A DNA stretch of 64,000 nt, from the NCBI RefSeq assembly GCF_963675305.1, contig NZ_OY776147.1, positions 3,405,819-3,469,818 on the forward strand, given 5' to 3'. The stretch's first letter is position 1, and every line of letters begins with the position of its first letter. This stretch comes from an uncultured Hyphomonas sp. (GTDB lineage: Bacteria > Pseudomonadota > Alphaproteobacteria > Caulobacterales > Hyphomonadaceae). The notes under the pieces were generated by a model that saw only the letters and a program-made list of their open reading frames with translations, did no database searches and was not told the origin of the DNA. A program made the translations under genes and the position numbers. This document shows positions 50,778 through 58,990 of the stretch, piece after piece.

Positions 50778-50891
50778 ATGACCCTTTCAAAAACGGAATC
50801 CCGCCAGTCGTTTGTTGCCCTGATGGCGGCCCTGCCATTCACGATCGGCCTGCTCGCCACCATGGTGACATTCGCTGAATTCGTGGTCTGA
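50778..50891 (+). CDS. 37-residue single-pass membrane peptide
   Basis: I do not recognise this small protein. It reads MTLSKTESRQSFVALMAALP then continues with FTIGLLATMVTFAEFVV. A polar N-terminus is followed by one hydrophobic helix (about 12-32) and a final Glu-Phe-Val-Val. AGGAAC precedes the ATG. A consensus-like promoter and a palindrome lie upstream, and the preceding gene encodes a TetR regulator. The combination argues that the gene is real and regulated, although no homology was checked. Confidence 0.5.
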   Translation: MTLSKTESRQSFVALMAALPFTIGLLATMVTFAEFVV

Positions 50892-50918
50892 GGCCTTGCG
50901 TCCCGACAGACAGACCAA

Positions 50919-52019
50919 TCAGGCCTTGGCGCCCCGGCGCCCCGTCGTATAGGCCGGATCGGACTTCGCCGCCGCTTCATCCAGCGGCCAGCGCGGTCTC
51001 GCCCCGGCGCCAAGGTCACCTTCCGGATGCTCGAGGCCACCGGCCAGCCGCTCGGCCCCGGCCAGCGCAATCATCGCAGCATTGTCCGTACAGTGGCGCA
51101 TCGGCGGCGCAATCAGGACCGCGCCGCTCTCTTTCGCCGCTGTCTCCAGGCCCGCCCGGATCGCCTGATTTGAGGCAACGCCGCCGGCAACGACAAAGCG
51201 CTTCCCCGTGCCGTTTGCCGGATTGAACGCTTCCAGCGCCCGCCGCGCTTTTTCCGACAACACATCGACAATGGCCGCCTGGAAGCTGGCGCAGATGTCG
51301 GCGATGCGGGGGCCGGTGAGGTCCTCAGCCTCCGCAGCGCGGGCGACAGCCGTTTTCAGGCCAGCAAAGCTCATGTCGAGCCCGGGCCTGTTCAGAAGCG
51401 GCCGGGGGAAATCGATTGCGGTCGGATTGCCATTGGCACCGATACGTTCCACGGCTGGGCCGCCCGGAAACCCCAGTCCCAGCAATTTGGCCGTCTTGTC
51501 GAAGGCTTCGCCGGCGGCGTCATCAATGGTCGATCCGAGCCGGCGATAATCTCCCAGACCCCGTACTTCCAGAAACTGGCAGTGGCCGCCGGACACCAGC
51601 AGCAAAAGGTAGGGGAAGGGGCAATCATGGGTGAGTCTCGGGCTGAGCGCATGACCCTCCAGATGATTGACGGCCAGGAACGGCTTGCCTGCTGCCTGTG
51701 CGATGGCCTTGCCCGTCATCATGCCGACAAGGACGCCGCCGATCAGGCCCGGCCCGGACGTAGCGGCGATGGCATCAAGGTCCGCATAGGAAATGCCGGC
51801 CTCTTGAATCGCAGCAGCAATGGTCTGGTCGGCCAGTTCCGCGTGCGCGCGGGCAGCAATCTCCGGTACGACGCCCAGATAGGGGGCGTGTTCTTCCAGC
51901 TGAGTATGGACTTTCTCCGACAGGATCTCGACCGTGCCTTCGGGCGCAAGGCGGATCACTGCGGCAGCGGTCTCGTCGCAGCTGGTTTCGATGCCGAGCA
52001 GGGTAAGGGGGCGTGTCAT
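50919..52019 (-). CDS. tsaD: tRNA N6-adenosine threonylcarbamoyltransferase TsaD
   Basis: Transfers the threonylcarbamoyl group to A37 of ANN-decoding tRNAs, with TsaB, TsaE and TsaC. The 366-residue length is normal. GIETSCDETAAAV (9-21), ATSGPGLIGGVLVG (86-99), the iron ligands H119 and H123 (NHLEGHALSPR) and SGGHCQFLEV are all typical. The ATG at 52019 (MTRPLTLLGIE) is chosen; an in-frame ATG 9 bases earlier is possible. No strong ribosome site is seen at either. Confidence 0.93.
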   Translation of the reverse strand: MTRPLTLLGIETSCDETAAAVIRLAPEGTVEILSEKVHTQLEEHAPYLGVVPEIAARAHAELADQTIAAAIQEAGISYADLDAIAATSGPGLIGGVLVGMMTGKAIAQAAGKPFLAVNHLEGHALSPRLTHDCPFPYLLLLVSGGHCQFLEVRGLGDYRRLGSTIDDAAGEAFDKTAKLLGLGFPGGPAVERIGANGNPTAIDFPRPLLNRPGLDMSFAGLKTAVARAAEAEDLTGPRIADICASFQAAIVDVLSEKARRALEAFNPANGTGKRFVVAGGVASNQAIRAGLETAAKESGAVLIAPPMRHCTDNAAMIALAGAERLAGGLEHPEGDLGAGARPRWPLDEAAAKSDPAYTTGRRGAKA

Positions 52020-52131
52020 GCCGGGCATATAGCGCCGGAATCCGGACGGCCCAAGCCGCGATAGCGGCAGGGAAGGGCGCTTTTCTGTACGGGGTCTGTA
52101 AGAAACCGGTCCGGGCTGGCACTAAACAGGT

Positions 52132-52653
52132 ATGACACAACACGCAGATCAGGATGCGCTTTACCAGCAGGCGGCCAGTCAATTCGGGCCGGCCCTGCAG
52201 CGTCTCGCCCGTGCCAGCGAGGCCGATCCCGAGAGGCGCCGCGACCTTCTGCAGGACATGCATGTCGCGCTTTGGAAAAGTTTCGGCCTGTTCGACGGGC
52301 GCTGCCAGTTGAGCACCTGGGTCTACCGGGTCGCGCACAATACCGCCGCCCGCCATGTCGACCGGGAGCGTCGCCACAACACCGGCCAGATCGCGCTCGA
52401 CGAGATTTCCGACGTGCCGGATGGCCGGAATATCGCGGCGGCGTTTGAAAAGGGCGATGCGATGGAGCGGCTGAATGCCTGGATCCGCCGCCTGAAGATA
52501 CCGGACCGCCAGATCCTGACGCTCTATCTGGAAGACCTGCCGGCCACGGAGATCGCCGAGATTACCGGCCTGTCTTCCGGCGCAGTGGCAACTCGCATTT
52601 CCCGCCTCAAGGCACAGCTCACCAAAGATTTCGAGGAGCCGAAACATGCCTGA
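52132..52653 (+). CDS. ECF-type RNA polymerase sigma factor
   Basis: A 173-residue extracytoplasmic-function sigma factor. Region 2 (about 25-92) includes RRDLLQDMHVALWKSFGLFDGRCQLSTWVYRVAHNTAARH. Region 4 (about 115-165) includes RLKIPDRQILTLYLEDLPATEIAEITGLSSGAVATRISRLKAQL. It overlaps the next gene by eight bases, which encodes a membrane protein in the position of an anti-sigma factor. The signal and regulon are unknown. Confidence 0.88.
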   Translation: MTQHADQDALYQQAASQFGPALQRLARASEADPERRRDLLQDMHVALWKSFGLFDGRCQLSTWVYRVAHNTAARHVDRERRHNTGQIALDEISDVPDGRNIAAAFEKGDAMERLNAWIRRLKIPDRQILTLYLEDLPATEIAEITGLSSGAVATRISRLKAQLTKDFEEPKHA

Positions 52654-53233
52654 TCGTGATCCCCTCCAGACCCTATGGACCCAACAGACACAGGAGACTT
52701 TTTCAATGTCACTCGCGGATATTCATGCCCATTCCCGCCGTTTCCAGTCACGTATCCGTACGCGGAATCTGACGGAATATGCCGCCGCGGCGCTGGTTAT
52801 CGCGGTGTTTGGCTGGATGGCGTTTCTGATCCCTGATCTCGTCGTGAAAGCCGGGTGCATCCTGACGGCCCTTGGTGCCGCCTATGTGGCCTACGCCCTT
52901 CATGCGAAGGCCGGTACGTCCGGCGGTCAGCCGGAGGGGGCCGAACCGCTCCTGGATTTCCACCGGGCTGAACTGCTGCGCCAGCGGCAGGCGCTGGCAA
53001 CCGTGCCGCGGTGGTATCTTGCGCCGTTCGTGCCGGGGATGCTGCTCTTTGTCGGTGGCGTGTCCTTCGCCTCTGATAGCGGCTTGCCCCTGCTGGCGCG
53101 CTTCATTCAGTTCGGAGCATCGCTCGCGATCATCGGTGCAGTGTTTGCCGGCGTTGCCTGGCTGAATGCGCGCGCCGTCAAACAGCTGGATGCCCGGATC
53201 GCAGCGCTTGATGAGGACCGCGACCTGAGCTGA
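52646..53233 (+). CDS. Membrane protein coupled to the sigma factor, candidate anti-sigma factor
   Basis: A 195-residue protein with two N-terminal membrane helices (about 44-64 and 66-84) and two C-terminal helices (about 127-142 and 151-171), ending in KQLDARIAALDEDRDLS. It does not carry a ZAS zinc motif or other named anti-sigma domain that I can see. The first 40 residues (LQTLWTQQTQETFSMSLADIHAHSRRFQSRI) could bind the sigma factor. The eight-base overlap with the sigma gene is the main basis for the role. Confidence 0.6.
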   Translation: MPDRDPLQTLWTQQTQETFSMSLADIHAHSRRFQSRIRTRNLTEYAAAALVIAVFGWMAFLIPDLVVKAGCILTALGAAYVAYALHAKAGTSGGQPEGAEPLLDFHRAELLRQRQALATVPRWYLAPFVPGMLLFVGGVSFASDSGLPLLARFIQFGASLAIIGAVFAGVAWLNARAVKQLDARIAALDEDRDLS

Positions 53234-53348
53234 CCGCTTATCGGGCATTTCCCCGGCCTGGCGCAGGCGCCCCCTTTTACCGGGCCGGGAACCCGATAAA
53301 ACTGCCCAGCGGATTACCCGGCGGGCAGAGATTTGGAAGAGGGCGCAG

Positions 53349-55037
53349 ATGGACATTGATCGCAGAGCATTCCTGGGCAGTGCCGCGCTGGCGACCAGTT
53401 TCCTGGCGGCCTGCCAGAAGCAGACCGAGTCTGTGCCCCAGGATGCCAAAGGCGCCGCCGCAACGGTGTCTGACGATCAGGTCACCGGTCTGCTGCGCGA
53501 CTATATCGAGCAGCACCGCGTGACATGGGGCCTGCCGGGAATGACCGTCGCCCTCGTCACGCGCGACGGATATGAAGCGGTGCTGACAGCCGGCTTCGCG
53601 GATGTTGAAAAGACTATCCCTGTCCGTCCCGATCATCTCTTCCAGATCGGATCGATCTCCAAAATGTTCACAGCGCTCGCGGCCTGGTCGCTGATCGACG
53701 AGGGCCGTCTGTCTCCGGATGTGAAACTTCTGGACGCCCTGAAAGGGCTGAAGGTGCGGGGTGGGGAAGCGATCCGTCTGCAGCACCTGCTGAACCATAC
53801 ATCCGGCCTGCCGGGCGACTCGGCGCTCTTTCCCGAAGGTGGCCTCTGGTGCGGCTTTGAGCCGGGGGCGGACTGGTCCTATTCAAATTGCGGCTACCAG
53901 CTCGCGGGGAATATGATTGCAGCTGCCGATGGCCGCCTGCTGCCGGATGTTATCCGTGACCGCGTTCTCCGCCGGATCGGCATGGATCAGAGCGTGTCAG
54001 CCCTGCATGTGGAAGACCGTCCGCGCTACGCTCAGGGTTATGAACCTTCGCTGACCGACCGGCTGAACCCGGTTCCTGCGGAGATGACGCCAACGCCGTG
54101 GGTCGACAGCGACAATGCCGCCGGCTGCGTCGCGGCCACGCCCGGTGACATGATCAGGTTTCTCCGCTTCCTGATGAATGTCGCCGAGGGCAAGGGTGCG
54201 CCAGTATTCTCGGACGAGACAGCAAAGCGCTTCCTTGCCGACCCGGTCGATGGCTGGGGAGAGGGGGCGAAGTACGGGAACGGTGTCGCCCATGTCGAAA
54301 TTGGCGGACGGCCCTACCTGCACCATACCGGCGGCATGGTCTCTTTTTGCTCGTCACTTCATGTGGACATTGAGGCGGGTGTGGCTGCGTTCGCGTCGTC
54401 CAATGTCCATTACGCGCTGAACTACCGTCCCAGCAAAATTACCATTCATGCCTGCGACCTGATGCGCGCCATGCAGGAAGGAACGCCCGCGCCAGACCCG
54501 GCCCCGCCCCATGAGCCGCTGGCCTCTCTGGAAATGTTCACCGGACAGTTCACTTCCGCAGCGGGTGACCGGTTTGAGGTGGTGGTGTCCGGTGGGAATC
54601 TGCGTCTTCGAAAGAATGGGCGGGACAGCGCGCTTTACCCTGTTACCAGCGGTTTGTTCGCCACGGATGATCCGGAGCATGCGCTGACCGGCGTGGTGAT
54701 CGAAGCCGAGAACGGCCAGGCACTCAGGGCCTGGTGCGGTGACGTCGAATACCTGATCGATCCGTCTGCGGGGTACAAGCCGCCACCGGCAGAGCCCCTG
54801 CGCGTCCTCGCCGGACGCTATGACAATGACGACCGCTGGGCTGGACCGCTCTATGTGTACGTCCGCGACGGCAAAGTGTTTCTCGGCAATATCGTGGAAC
54901 TCGTCCCCGCAGACGGCGGCGGCTGGCGCACAACAGATTCTTCCTCACCGGAGCGCATTCACTTCGACGGTGTGATCAATGGCGTCCCGCAGAGACTGCT
55001 CTTCTCCGGCATCCCCTACACCCGGCGGTTCAGCTAG
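53349..55037 (+). CDS. Serine hydrolase (beta-lactamase class C/DD-peptidase fold), Tat/lipobox signal
   Basis: A 562-residue serine hydrolase with SXXK S102-I-S-K105 (IGSISKMF), YSN near residue 178 (WSYSNCGYQ) and an HHTGG motif near residue 325, the three class C blocks. A twin-arginine-like start (DRRAFLG) runs into LAAC (C22), so a Tat-exported lipoprotein is likely. A C-terminal domain (about 390-560) follows, as in DUF3471-type esterases. It may act on peptides or esters. Beta-lactam resistance is not implied. Its end overlaps the convergent methyltransferase by four bases. Confidence 0.84.
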   Translation: MDIDRRAFLGSAALATSFLAACQKQTESVPQDAKGAAATVSDDQVTGLLRDYIEQHRVTWGLPGMTVALVTRDGYEAVLTAGFADVEKTIPVRPDHLFQIGSISKMFTALAAWSLIDEGRLSPDVKLLDALKGLKVRGGEAIRLQHLLNHTSGLPGDSALFPEGGLWCGFEPGADWSYSNCGYQLAGNMIAAADGRLLPDVIRDRVLRRIGMDQSVSALHVEDRPRYAQGYEPSLTDRLNPVPAEMTPTPWVDSDNAAGCVAATPGDMIRFLRFLMNVAEGKGAPVFSDETAKRFLADPVDGWGEGAKYGNGVAHVEIGGRPYLHHTGGMVSFCSSLHVDIEAGVAAFASSNVHYALNYRPSKITIHACDLMRAMQEGTPAPDPAPPHEPLASLEMFTGQFTSAAGDRFEVVVSGGNLRLRKNGRDSALYPVTSGLFATDDPEHALTGVVIEAENGQALRAWCGDVEYLIDPSAGYKPPPAEPLRVLAGRYDNDDRWAGPLYVYVRDGKVFLGNIVELVPADGGGWRTTDSSSPERIHFDGVINGVPQRLLFSGIPYTRRFS

Positions 55038-55873
55038 GCGGTGGCGCGGGTCAGCCAGCAGGCGGAGGTGAACTGAATATCCGGACCGGATTTGTATTCG
55101 TTGAAGCCCCCACGGATGGCTGACATGACCCGTTCGCGCAGGGCGTCGTCCGATTGTGCGAGTATGTGACCGACCGGACCCATCAGGCTGAGATAGGTGT
55201 CGAGCGCCGAAGCCGGGAATGTGCAAATCATATCGACAGGCTCGCTGGAGACACCGGTCCAGCCTGAGGCGTCGAGAATTCCGTGGACGTGATTCTGGTC
55301 GGCGAAAGCAAACTGGCCAGGTCCCCCGTCGCGCTTTGGCAGATCGGGCAGGAGCGGGGCGGCTGCGCGCTCGGCGACGGTCATGAAGGGGTTTTCCGCA
55401 ATGGACCGCCAGGAAATCATGGCGAGGGTGGCGCCCGGCTTTGCCGCGCGGCGAAGGTTTGCGAAGGCGTTCACAGGATCGGAGAAGAACATCACGCCGA
55501 AGCGGGAGACGATCAGGTCGAAGCTCGCGGCGGGAAAATCATGCGTTTGCGCGTCGCCTGCGAGAAAACGGGCTGGGGAGCTTTCCTGCTCCGCGAGTTT
55601 TTCCGCGTGTTCAATCATCGGGGCGGACAGGTCGAGACCGAACGCGGAGCCTTCCGGGGCGATGCGTTCGGCAATAGCGCGGGTGGTGGCGCCTGTGCCG
55701 CAGCCGACATCCAATACGGAGCGGGCGCCAGCGTCCGCTGCCATATCCGCCAGCAGCGTCTCGAAGCCGCGAAAGGCCTCATCGAGTAATGCCTGCGCTG
55801 TGATCCAGCTCCGTGCGCCGGGGCCGTTCCAAAGCTCGGCCATTTCGGGGTTTGCCGTGTTCGAATCGCTCAT
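55034..55873 (-). CDS. Class I SAM-dependent methyltransferase
   Basis: A 279-residue methyltransferase of the UbiE/methyltransf_11 kind. Motif I is VLDVGCGTGATTRA (53-66), and the acidic GLDLSAPMIEHAE follows near residue 80. DLIVSRFGVMFFSDP is the post-II region and LRRAAKPGATLAMISW precedes the C-terminal part. The substrate is unknown. It is divergent from a MerR regulator gene, which could control it. Confidence 0.82.
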   Translation of the reverse strand: MSDSNTANPEMAELWNGPGARSWITAQALLDEAFRGFETLLADMAADAGARSVLDVGCGTGATTRAIAERIAPEGSAFGLDLSAPMIEHAEKLAEQESSPARFLAGDAQTHDFPAASFDLIVSRFGVMFFSDPVNAFANLRRAAKPGATLAMISWRSIAENPFMTVAERAAAPLLPDLPKRDGGPGQFAFADQNHVHGILDASGWTGVSSEPVDMICTFPASALDTYLSLMGPVGHILAQSDDALRERVMSAIRGGFNEYKSGPDIQFTSACWLTRATA

Positions 55874-55945
55874 CTTCGTTCCCTCGTCTTGCTCTATCTA
55901 TCAGGTTGGCGCAGATTGCCACTTAAAGCCGACTTGAGGTCAAGC

Positions 55946-56371
55946 ATGAAGGATCCGGATATTTCAGAGGTCGCGAAACAGTCCGGCGTGCCGGCTTCGA
56001 CGCTTCGATATTATGAAGAAAAGGGGTTGATCGCCTCAAACGGGCGGCGCGGCCTGAAGCGTACCTTCGATCCGGACGTGTTCGAGAAGTTGGGCCTCAT
56101 CGCGCTCGGCCGGGCGTCCGGCTTCACGCTGGACGAAATCGCCGCGATGATGTCACCGGACGGGCCGCGCATCGACCGCATGCGGCTGATCGAGAAGGCC
56201 GACGAACTGGATGAGAAGATCCGCCAGATGACCGTCATGCGTGATGGCCTGAGGCATGCCTCTGCCTGCCGAGCGCCCAGCCATATGGAATGCCCGAGCT
56301 TCCGCCGGATCCTGAGGGCAGCCACTACGGGGCGGATTGTCCCTCCGGGGAATGCGATGTTGGCTAAGTAG
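55946..56371 (+). CDS. MerR family transcriptional regulator
   Basis: A 141-residue MerR-type regulator. The winged HTH is ISEVAKQSGVPASTLRYYEEKGLIASNGRRGLKRTF (about 5-40), and a coiled-coil dimer helix follows. Two Cys (SACRAPSHMECPSF, near 109 and 117) may form part of a metal or redox effector site. AGGTC lies before the ATG. It diverges from the methyltransferase gene, and MerR regulators often control the neighbouring gene. Confidence 0.85.
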   Translation: MKDPDISEVAKQSGVPASTLRYYEEKGLIASNGRRGLKRTFDPDVFEKLGLIALGRASGFTLDEIAAMMSPDGPRIDRMRLIEKADELDEKIRQMTVMRDGLRHASACRAPSHMECPSFRRILRAATTGRIVPPGNAMLAK

Positions 56372-56374
56372 GGA

Positions 56375-58180
56375 TCAGTCCCCATCCATCCGCAGGGCGG
56401 CCACGAAGGCTTCCTGGGGGATTTCCACCTTGCCGAACTGGCGCATGCGCTTTTTGCCCGCTGCCTGCTTGTCGAGCAGCTTGCGCTTTCGGCTGGCGTC
56501 GCCGCCATAGCATTTTGCCGTCACGTCTTTTCTCAGGGCGCTGAGGGTTTCGCGTGCGATTACCTTGCCGCCGATGGCGGCCTGGATCGGGATCTTGAAC
56601 ATCTGGCGCGGGATCAGGTCTTTCAACCGTTCGCACATCTGGCGGCCGCGGCTCTCGGCGCGGTCGCGGTGCACCAGCATGGCGAGCGCATCGACAGGCT
56701 CATCGTTCACGAGGATCTGCAGCTTCACGAGGTTCTCGGCGCGGTGGCCGATGATCTCGTAGTCGAAGCTGGCATAGCCGCGGCTGATGGATTTCAGGCG
56801 GTCATAGAAGTCGAACACGACTTCGTTCAGCGGCAATTCGTATTTAACGAGGGCCCGGCCGCCGACATAGGAGAGTTCGGTCTGGATGCCGCGGCGGTCC
56901 TGACAGAGTTTCAGGATGGCGCCCAGATATTCGTCCGGTGTGTAGATCGTCGCATTGATCCAGGGCTCGCGGATTTCCTTGATCTTGGTCACTTCCGGCA
57001 TGTCTGCCGGATTGTGCAGCTCAATCTCGGTGCCGTCTGTCATGGTCATTTCATAGACAACGGACGGGGCAGTCGCGATCAGGTCGAGATCGAATTCGCG
57101 GCTGAGGCGTTCCTGGATGATTTCGAGGTGCAGGAGACCGAGGAAGCCACAGCGGAAGCCCATGCCGAGGGCGGCGGAGGTTTCCATCTCCCAGGTGAAG
57201 CTCGCATCGTTGAGACGCAGCTTGCCCATTGCGGCGCGCAGATCGTCGAAGTCGCCGGCGTCCATCGGGAACAGGCCGCAGAACACGACGGGCTGGACAT
57301 CCTTATAGCCGGGCAGGGCTTTGTCCGCCGGGCGGCGTTCTTCGGTGATCGTGTCACCGACGGCGGTGTCGCCGACTTCCTTGATCGAGGCGACGAAGTA
57401 GCCGACCTCGCCTGGGCCGAGGGCCTCGACTTCGGTGAGTTTCGGATTGAACGTGCCGACCTTGTCGATCTCGTAGGTGCCACCGGTCCGCATCATGCGG
57501 ATACGCTGCTTGGCTTTCAGTACGCCGTCATGGATGCGCACGATCACGACCACGCCGAGATAGGGGTCGTAATAGGCATCGACTAGCGCGGCCTTGAGCG
57601 GCGCGTCCGGATCGCCGGACTCCGGCGGCGGCAGGCGGGTGACGATCGCTTCGAGAACATCGGTAATGCCGATACCCGTCTTGGCGGAGGTTTCGATCGC
57701 ATCAGACGCGTCGAGGCCGATAATGTCTTCGATCTGGTCCTTCACGCGCTCAACGTCGGCGGCCGGCAGGTCCACCTTGTTGAGCACGGGCACGATTTCG
57801 AGGTCCTGGTCGATGGCCTGGTAAACGTTCGCAAGCGTCTGCGCTTCCACGCCCTGTGAGGCATCGACCACCAGCAGCGCGCCTTCACAGGCGGCGAGGC
57901 AGCGGGAGACTTCATAAGAGAAGTCAACGTGTCCCGGCGTGTCCATCAGGTTCAGAACGTATTCTTCGCCGTCATTCGCCTTGTAGGTCAGGCGCACCGT
58001 CTGGGCCTTGATGGTGATGCCGCGCTCTTTTTCGATGTCCATCGAGTCGAGCACCTGCTCCCGCATCTCACGGTCGGTCAGGCCGCCGCAGGTCTGAATC
58101 AGGCGGTCCGCCAGCGTCGACTTGCCGTGGTCGATATGGGCGATGATGGAAAAATTCCGGATTTTGTCGCGAGGTGTCAT
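56375..58180 (-). CDS. lepA: Elongation factor 4 (LepA)
   Basis: A ribosome-dependent translational GTPase that remobilises stalled ribosomes or aids initiation and assembly. The 601-residue length is normal. G1 is AHIDHGKSTLADRL (about 15-28), G3 DTPGHVDF, G4 NKVDLP. The LepA-specific C-terminal domain ends with RKRKLLDKQAAGKKRMRQFGKVEIPQEAFVAAL. It converges on the MerR gene with three bases between them. Confidence 0.96.
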   Translation of the reverse strand: MTPRDKIRNFSIIAHIDHGKSTLADRLIQTCGGLTDREMREQVLDSMDIEKERGITIKAQTVRLTYKANDGEEYVLNLMDTPGHVDFSYEVSRCLAACEGALLVVDASQGVEAQTLANVYQAIDQDLEIVPVLNKVDLPAADVERVKDQIEDIIGLDASDAIETSAKTGIGITDVLEAIVTRLPPPESGDPDAPLKAALVDAYYDPYLGVVVIVRIHDGVLKAKQRIRMMRTGGTYEIDKVGTFNPKLTEVEALGPGEVGYFVASIKEVGDTAVGDTITEERRPADKALPGYKDVQPVVFCGLFPMDAGDFDDLRAAMGKLRLNDASFTWEMETSAALGMGFRCGFLGLLHLEIIQERLSREFDLDLIATAPSVVYEMTMTDGTEIELHNPADMPEVTKIKEIREPWINATIYTPDEYLGAILKLCQDRRGIQTELSYVGGRALVKYELPLNEVVFDFYDRLKSISRGYASFDYEIIGHRAENLVKLQILVNDEPVDALAMLVHRDRAESRGRQMCERLKDLIPRQMFKIPIQAAIGGKVIARETLSALRKDVTAKCYGGDASRKRKLLDKQAAGKKRMRQFGKVEIPQEAFVAALRMDGD

Positions 58181-58296
58181 TCGCGCGATATAGCCGTGCC
58201 TGTGCGGGGCGGAAAGAGGTCTTTGACTTATGCTTGCCCCTACAGGTAGAAATCCTGTTCCCTGTTGCAGTCAGCGCGGGTCTTGGAGTGGCTTTC

Positions 58297-58866
58297 ATGG
58301 ATGTTGTCGCACTCGTTCTGGTGCTGAAAGTCCTTGGTGGACTCTATCTGGCCGATTTTGTGTCCGGCGCAATCCACTGGCTGGAAGACCGGTATGGAAA
58401 TCCGAAATGGCCCTTGCTCGGCCACACGATCCGGGAGAACCAGAGGCACCATGTTACCCCGCGCAGTTTTCTGAATGGAACGCTGTGGACCAGGAACCGG
58501 GAAGTGATCGTGATTGATTGCATCTTCCTGATCGCATTCTGGGCCTTCGATGTCCTAAATGTCTTCACCGTGTCCGCAATCCTTTTCGGACTGGTCTCGA
58601 ATGAGGTTCATTTACGCGCCCATCGCAGCTCTCTGGAAAACGGGCGGCTCTACACGCTGGCGCAGAAGACCGGCCTCATCCAGTCAAATGTGCACCACGC
58701 CAACCATCACGGGCGGCGCAAGGACACGCATTTCTGTGTTTTGACCAATCACATCAATCCGATTCTTGAACGGGTGCACTTCTTTCAGGCTCTGGAAGCC
58801 GGAATTGCCTCCCTGACCGGCCTGCGCCCTCGTCCCGATCCCTCGGTTGATCCTAAATACCTTTAG
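58297..58866 (+). CDS. CarF/TMEM189-type lipid desaturase-like membrane protein
   Basis: A 189-residue protein that fits the lipid desaturase domain (CarF, TMEM189/PEDS1), which makes the vinyl-ether bond of plasmalogens in animals and Myxococcus. Visible family features are ADFVSGAIHWLEDRYG (19-34, H27), ENQRHHVTP (47-55, H51/H52), EVHLRAH (103-109, HX3H at H105/H109), the HHX2HH block NVHHANHHGR (H133, H134, H137, H138), and DTHFCVLTNHINPILER (H145, H152). All these are likely diiron ligands. Two or three membrane helices are seen. GGAG precedes the ATG at 58297; an ATG at 58174 would add residues unlike the family. Desaturation of ether lipids is inferred, not shown. Confidence 0.78.
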   Translation: MDVVALVLVLKVLGGLYLADFVSGAIHWLEDRYGNPKWPLLGHTIRENQRHHVTPRSFLNGTLWTRNREVIVIDCIFLIAFWAFDVLNVFTVSAILFGLVSNEVHLRAHRSSLENGRLYTLAQKTGLIQSNVHHANHHGRRKDTHFCVLTNHINPILERVHFFQALEAGIASLTGLRPRPDPSVDPKYL

Positions 58867-58990
58867 GCCTCCTGCAGGGCGACAACCTCGTTCGAAGGCG
58901 CGATTAGGGACTGATTACACCATGACTATAGCGGACTACCTACGTGCCTCACCGGGTTTCCGCTGACCTGCAGCGGGTGTAAGGGGAACT

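Noticed and set aside
50711..51070. A minus-strand frame of about 119 codons over the small peptide gene and the end of tsaD
   Set aside because: It is basic, low-complexity sequence overlapping two supported genes, with no ribosome site.
58922..58966. A 14-codon frame before the Rieske oxygenase gene as a leader peptide
   Set aside because: It has no ribosome site and no run of regulatory codons, and its location is explained by chance.
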